NCBI RefSeq assembly: GCF_000244915.1
Contig: NZ_CM001442.1
Coordinates: 3,162,001 to 3,226,000, forward strand
Direction of reading: 5' to 3'
Origin: Bradyrhizobium sp. WSM471
GTDB lineage: Bacteria > Pseudomonadota > Alphaproteobacteria > Rhizobiales > Xanthobacteraceae
DNA length: 64,000 nucleotides
A model generated the notes under the pieces. It ran no database searches. It was not told the DNA's origin and saw only the letters and a program-made list of their open reading frames with translations. The position numbers were made by a program, and so were the translations under genes. Numbering within the stretch: position 1 is the stretch's first letter; each line of letters begins with the position of its first letter. Of the stretch, positions 63,273 to 64,000 are shown in pieces.

Positions 63273-63638
63273 TCAGGCGAACTGGCTGAGGCCCGGGGTC
63301 CCCGCGATGATCTTGCCCATCTGATCCGCTCCGATTTTGTCTCGGCCGAAGCGAAAAAGTTCACGGGCGATGTTCTGAATCTCGGACATCCCAAGTCCCA
63401 GGCTCATCAGGCGCGTGCCGACCGCCATCAGGCCGCCGCCCATCAGCCGTGACAGTCCTCCGCCGCTGCCGGACGCTTCGATTGCCGCTTCTGCACCTGG
63501 AATGTGGTCGATCAGTACCTGGACGCTGTCGGAAGGACCCTCGTTGCGGAGGAAGCCCAGGATAATGCCGACGGTCTTTTCGGCGACAGCACTATCTATG
63601 CTGGCGTTTGTCGCCAGCCGCCCGATTAGCTCGTCCAT
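63273..63638 (-). CDS. DUF2267/DUF2780-like small protein
   Basis: A 121-residue soluble protein starting MDELIGRLATNASIDSAVAE, followed by EKTVGIILGFLRNEGPSDSVQVLIDHIPGAEAAIEAS and a Gly-rich linker (SGSGGGLSRLMGGGLMAVG). It resembles the small DUF2267/DUF2780-type helical proteins. I chose ATG 63638 because the open frame upstream lacks similarity. It is probably cotranscribed with the DUF4332 gene, 26 bases downstream. Function unknown. Confidence 0.65.
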   Translation of the reverse strand: MDELIGRLATNASIDSAVAEKTVGIILGFLRNEGPSDSVQVLIDHIPGAEAAIEASGSGGGLSRLMGGGLMAVGTRLMSLGLGMSEIQNIARELFRFGRDKIGADQMGKIIAGTPGLSQFA

Positions 63639-63984
63639 ATGGCCGCCCCTCAGCCGGTTCACATGCCGGAGTATTGCTTTCGAGAATGATCTTGAGCCGG
63701 TGTGATATGAAATACAAGCGATGAACGCCATCAACGTTCCGATTCAGTCTCGAACGCGCGAGAAGTGTTGCAGTGATGCAAGAGCGGAGATGAAATCGGC
63801 AAAAAAATGCCGCGATGCGAATGCGTCGTTCCTACTTTCGGCGGATGCCACCCGCATGTTTCCGACGATGTCGCATGCCCGGAGCGCGTTGAATGGTTTC
63901 AATCAGCGTGCGACATGCGTTAAACTACGGAACTGGTGCATTCGAGTTTCGATATGCGAAACAGGGCAGAGAGATCAGAGAATA
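63639..63984. other. Intergenic region at the end of the window
   Basis: About 345 bases between the divergent DUF2267-like gene and the gene beginning at 63985. No second gene or strong hairpin stands out. It must contain the promoters for both directions. Confidence 0.4.
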
Positions 63985-64000
63985 ATGACCGCACAGGACA
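63985..64000 (+). CDS. Start of a gene cut by the window edge
   Basis: ATG 63985 is followed by codons for MTAQD before the window ends. AGAG-type purine-rich sequence lies upstream. Too little is visible to name the product. Confidence 0.35.

Overview
The window is a GC-rich alphaproteobacterial chromosome segment that most resembles Bradyrhizobium or a close relative. Support comes from the split hopanoid locus (hpnG, hpnH-ispH, hpnN, hpnO), the imuA-imuB-dnaE2 mutasome behind a GAAC-N7-GAAC LexA box, the SigF/NrsF pair, neighbouring genes recalled as the TIGR03808/TIGR03809 families, and several families of dispersed palindromic repeats. There is no rRNA, tRNA, CRISPR array, prophage or intact insertion sequence. 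Nearly all of it is ordinary chromosome; the accessory parts are small cassettes and repeats.

Layout. 1-9295 holds hopanoid and isoprenoid genes: the hpnG 3' end, an inserted REP/RAYT remnant with a DUF6572 gene, hpnH and ispH on the minus strand, then hpnN and hpnO. 9529-12302 is a minus-strand operon of metallophosphoesterase, cupredoxin, ECF sigma factor and anti-sigma factor. 12489-17276 holds a GMC oxidoreductase, an M20 amidohydrolase and a PiT phosphate transporter. 17375-25966 is a DNA-damage block: a uracil-DNA glycosylase-like UdgX fusion with its radical SAM partner, divergent from imuA-imuB-dnaE2, with one LexA box between them. 26148-35016 holds an SDR, a small membrane protein, a class III CoA-transferase, a heavy-metal-type RND pump with adaptor, an amidohydrolase and a small kinase-like P-loop protein. 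35070-35709 is a toxin-antitoxin pair whose toxin is frameshifted. TolC, enoyl-CoA hydratase and a low-complexity protein follow.

39299-46239 is signalling: ECF SigF with NrsF, a DUF2336 protein, a diguanylate cyclase, and an ECF sigma / anti-sigma / subtilisin-like protease operon. 46719-49391 is the TIGR03809/TIGR03808 pair split by a repeat-bounded GIY-YIG gene. 49484-60764 holds pyroglutamyl peptidase, meaB, a HepT/MntA module, a complete tripartite tricarboxylate transporter, a DUF3298 protein and the methylmalonyl-CoA mutase operon (mutA, GFA-family gene, an unlisted 59-residue gene, large subunit). 60846-62564 is folP-folB-folK, followed by two small uncharacterised genes.

The points most worth a second look are a palindromic repeat lying in frame inside dnaE2, an anti-sigma factor whose periplasmic domain resembles the propeptide of the protease encoded next to it, the shared SOS box between the UdgX/radical SAM pair and the mutasome, and three broken or hidden genes (RAYT pseudogene, frameshifted RelE-like toxin, 59-residue ORF). 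All domain assignments were made by reading the sequence; no database search was run.
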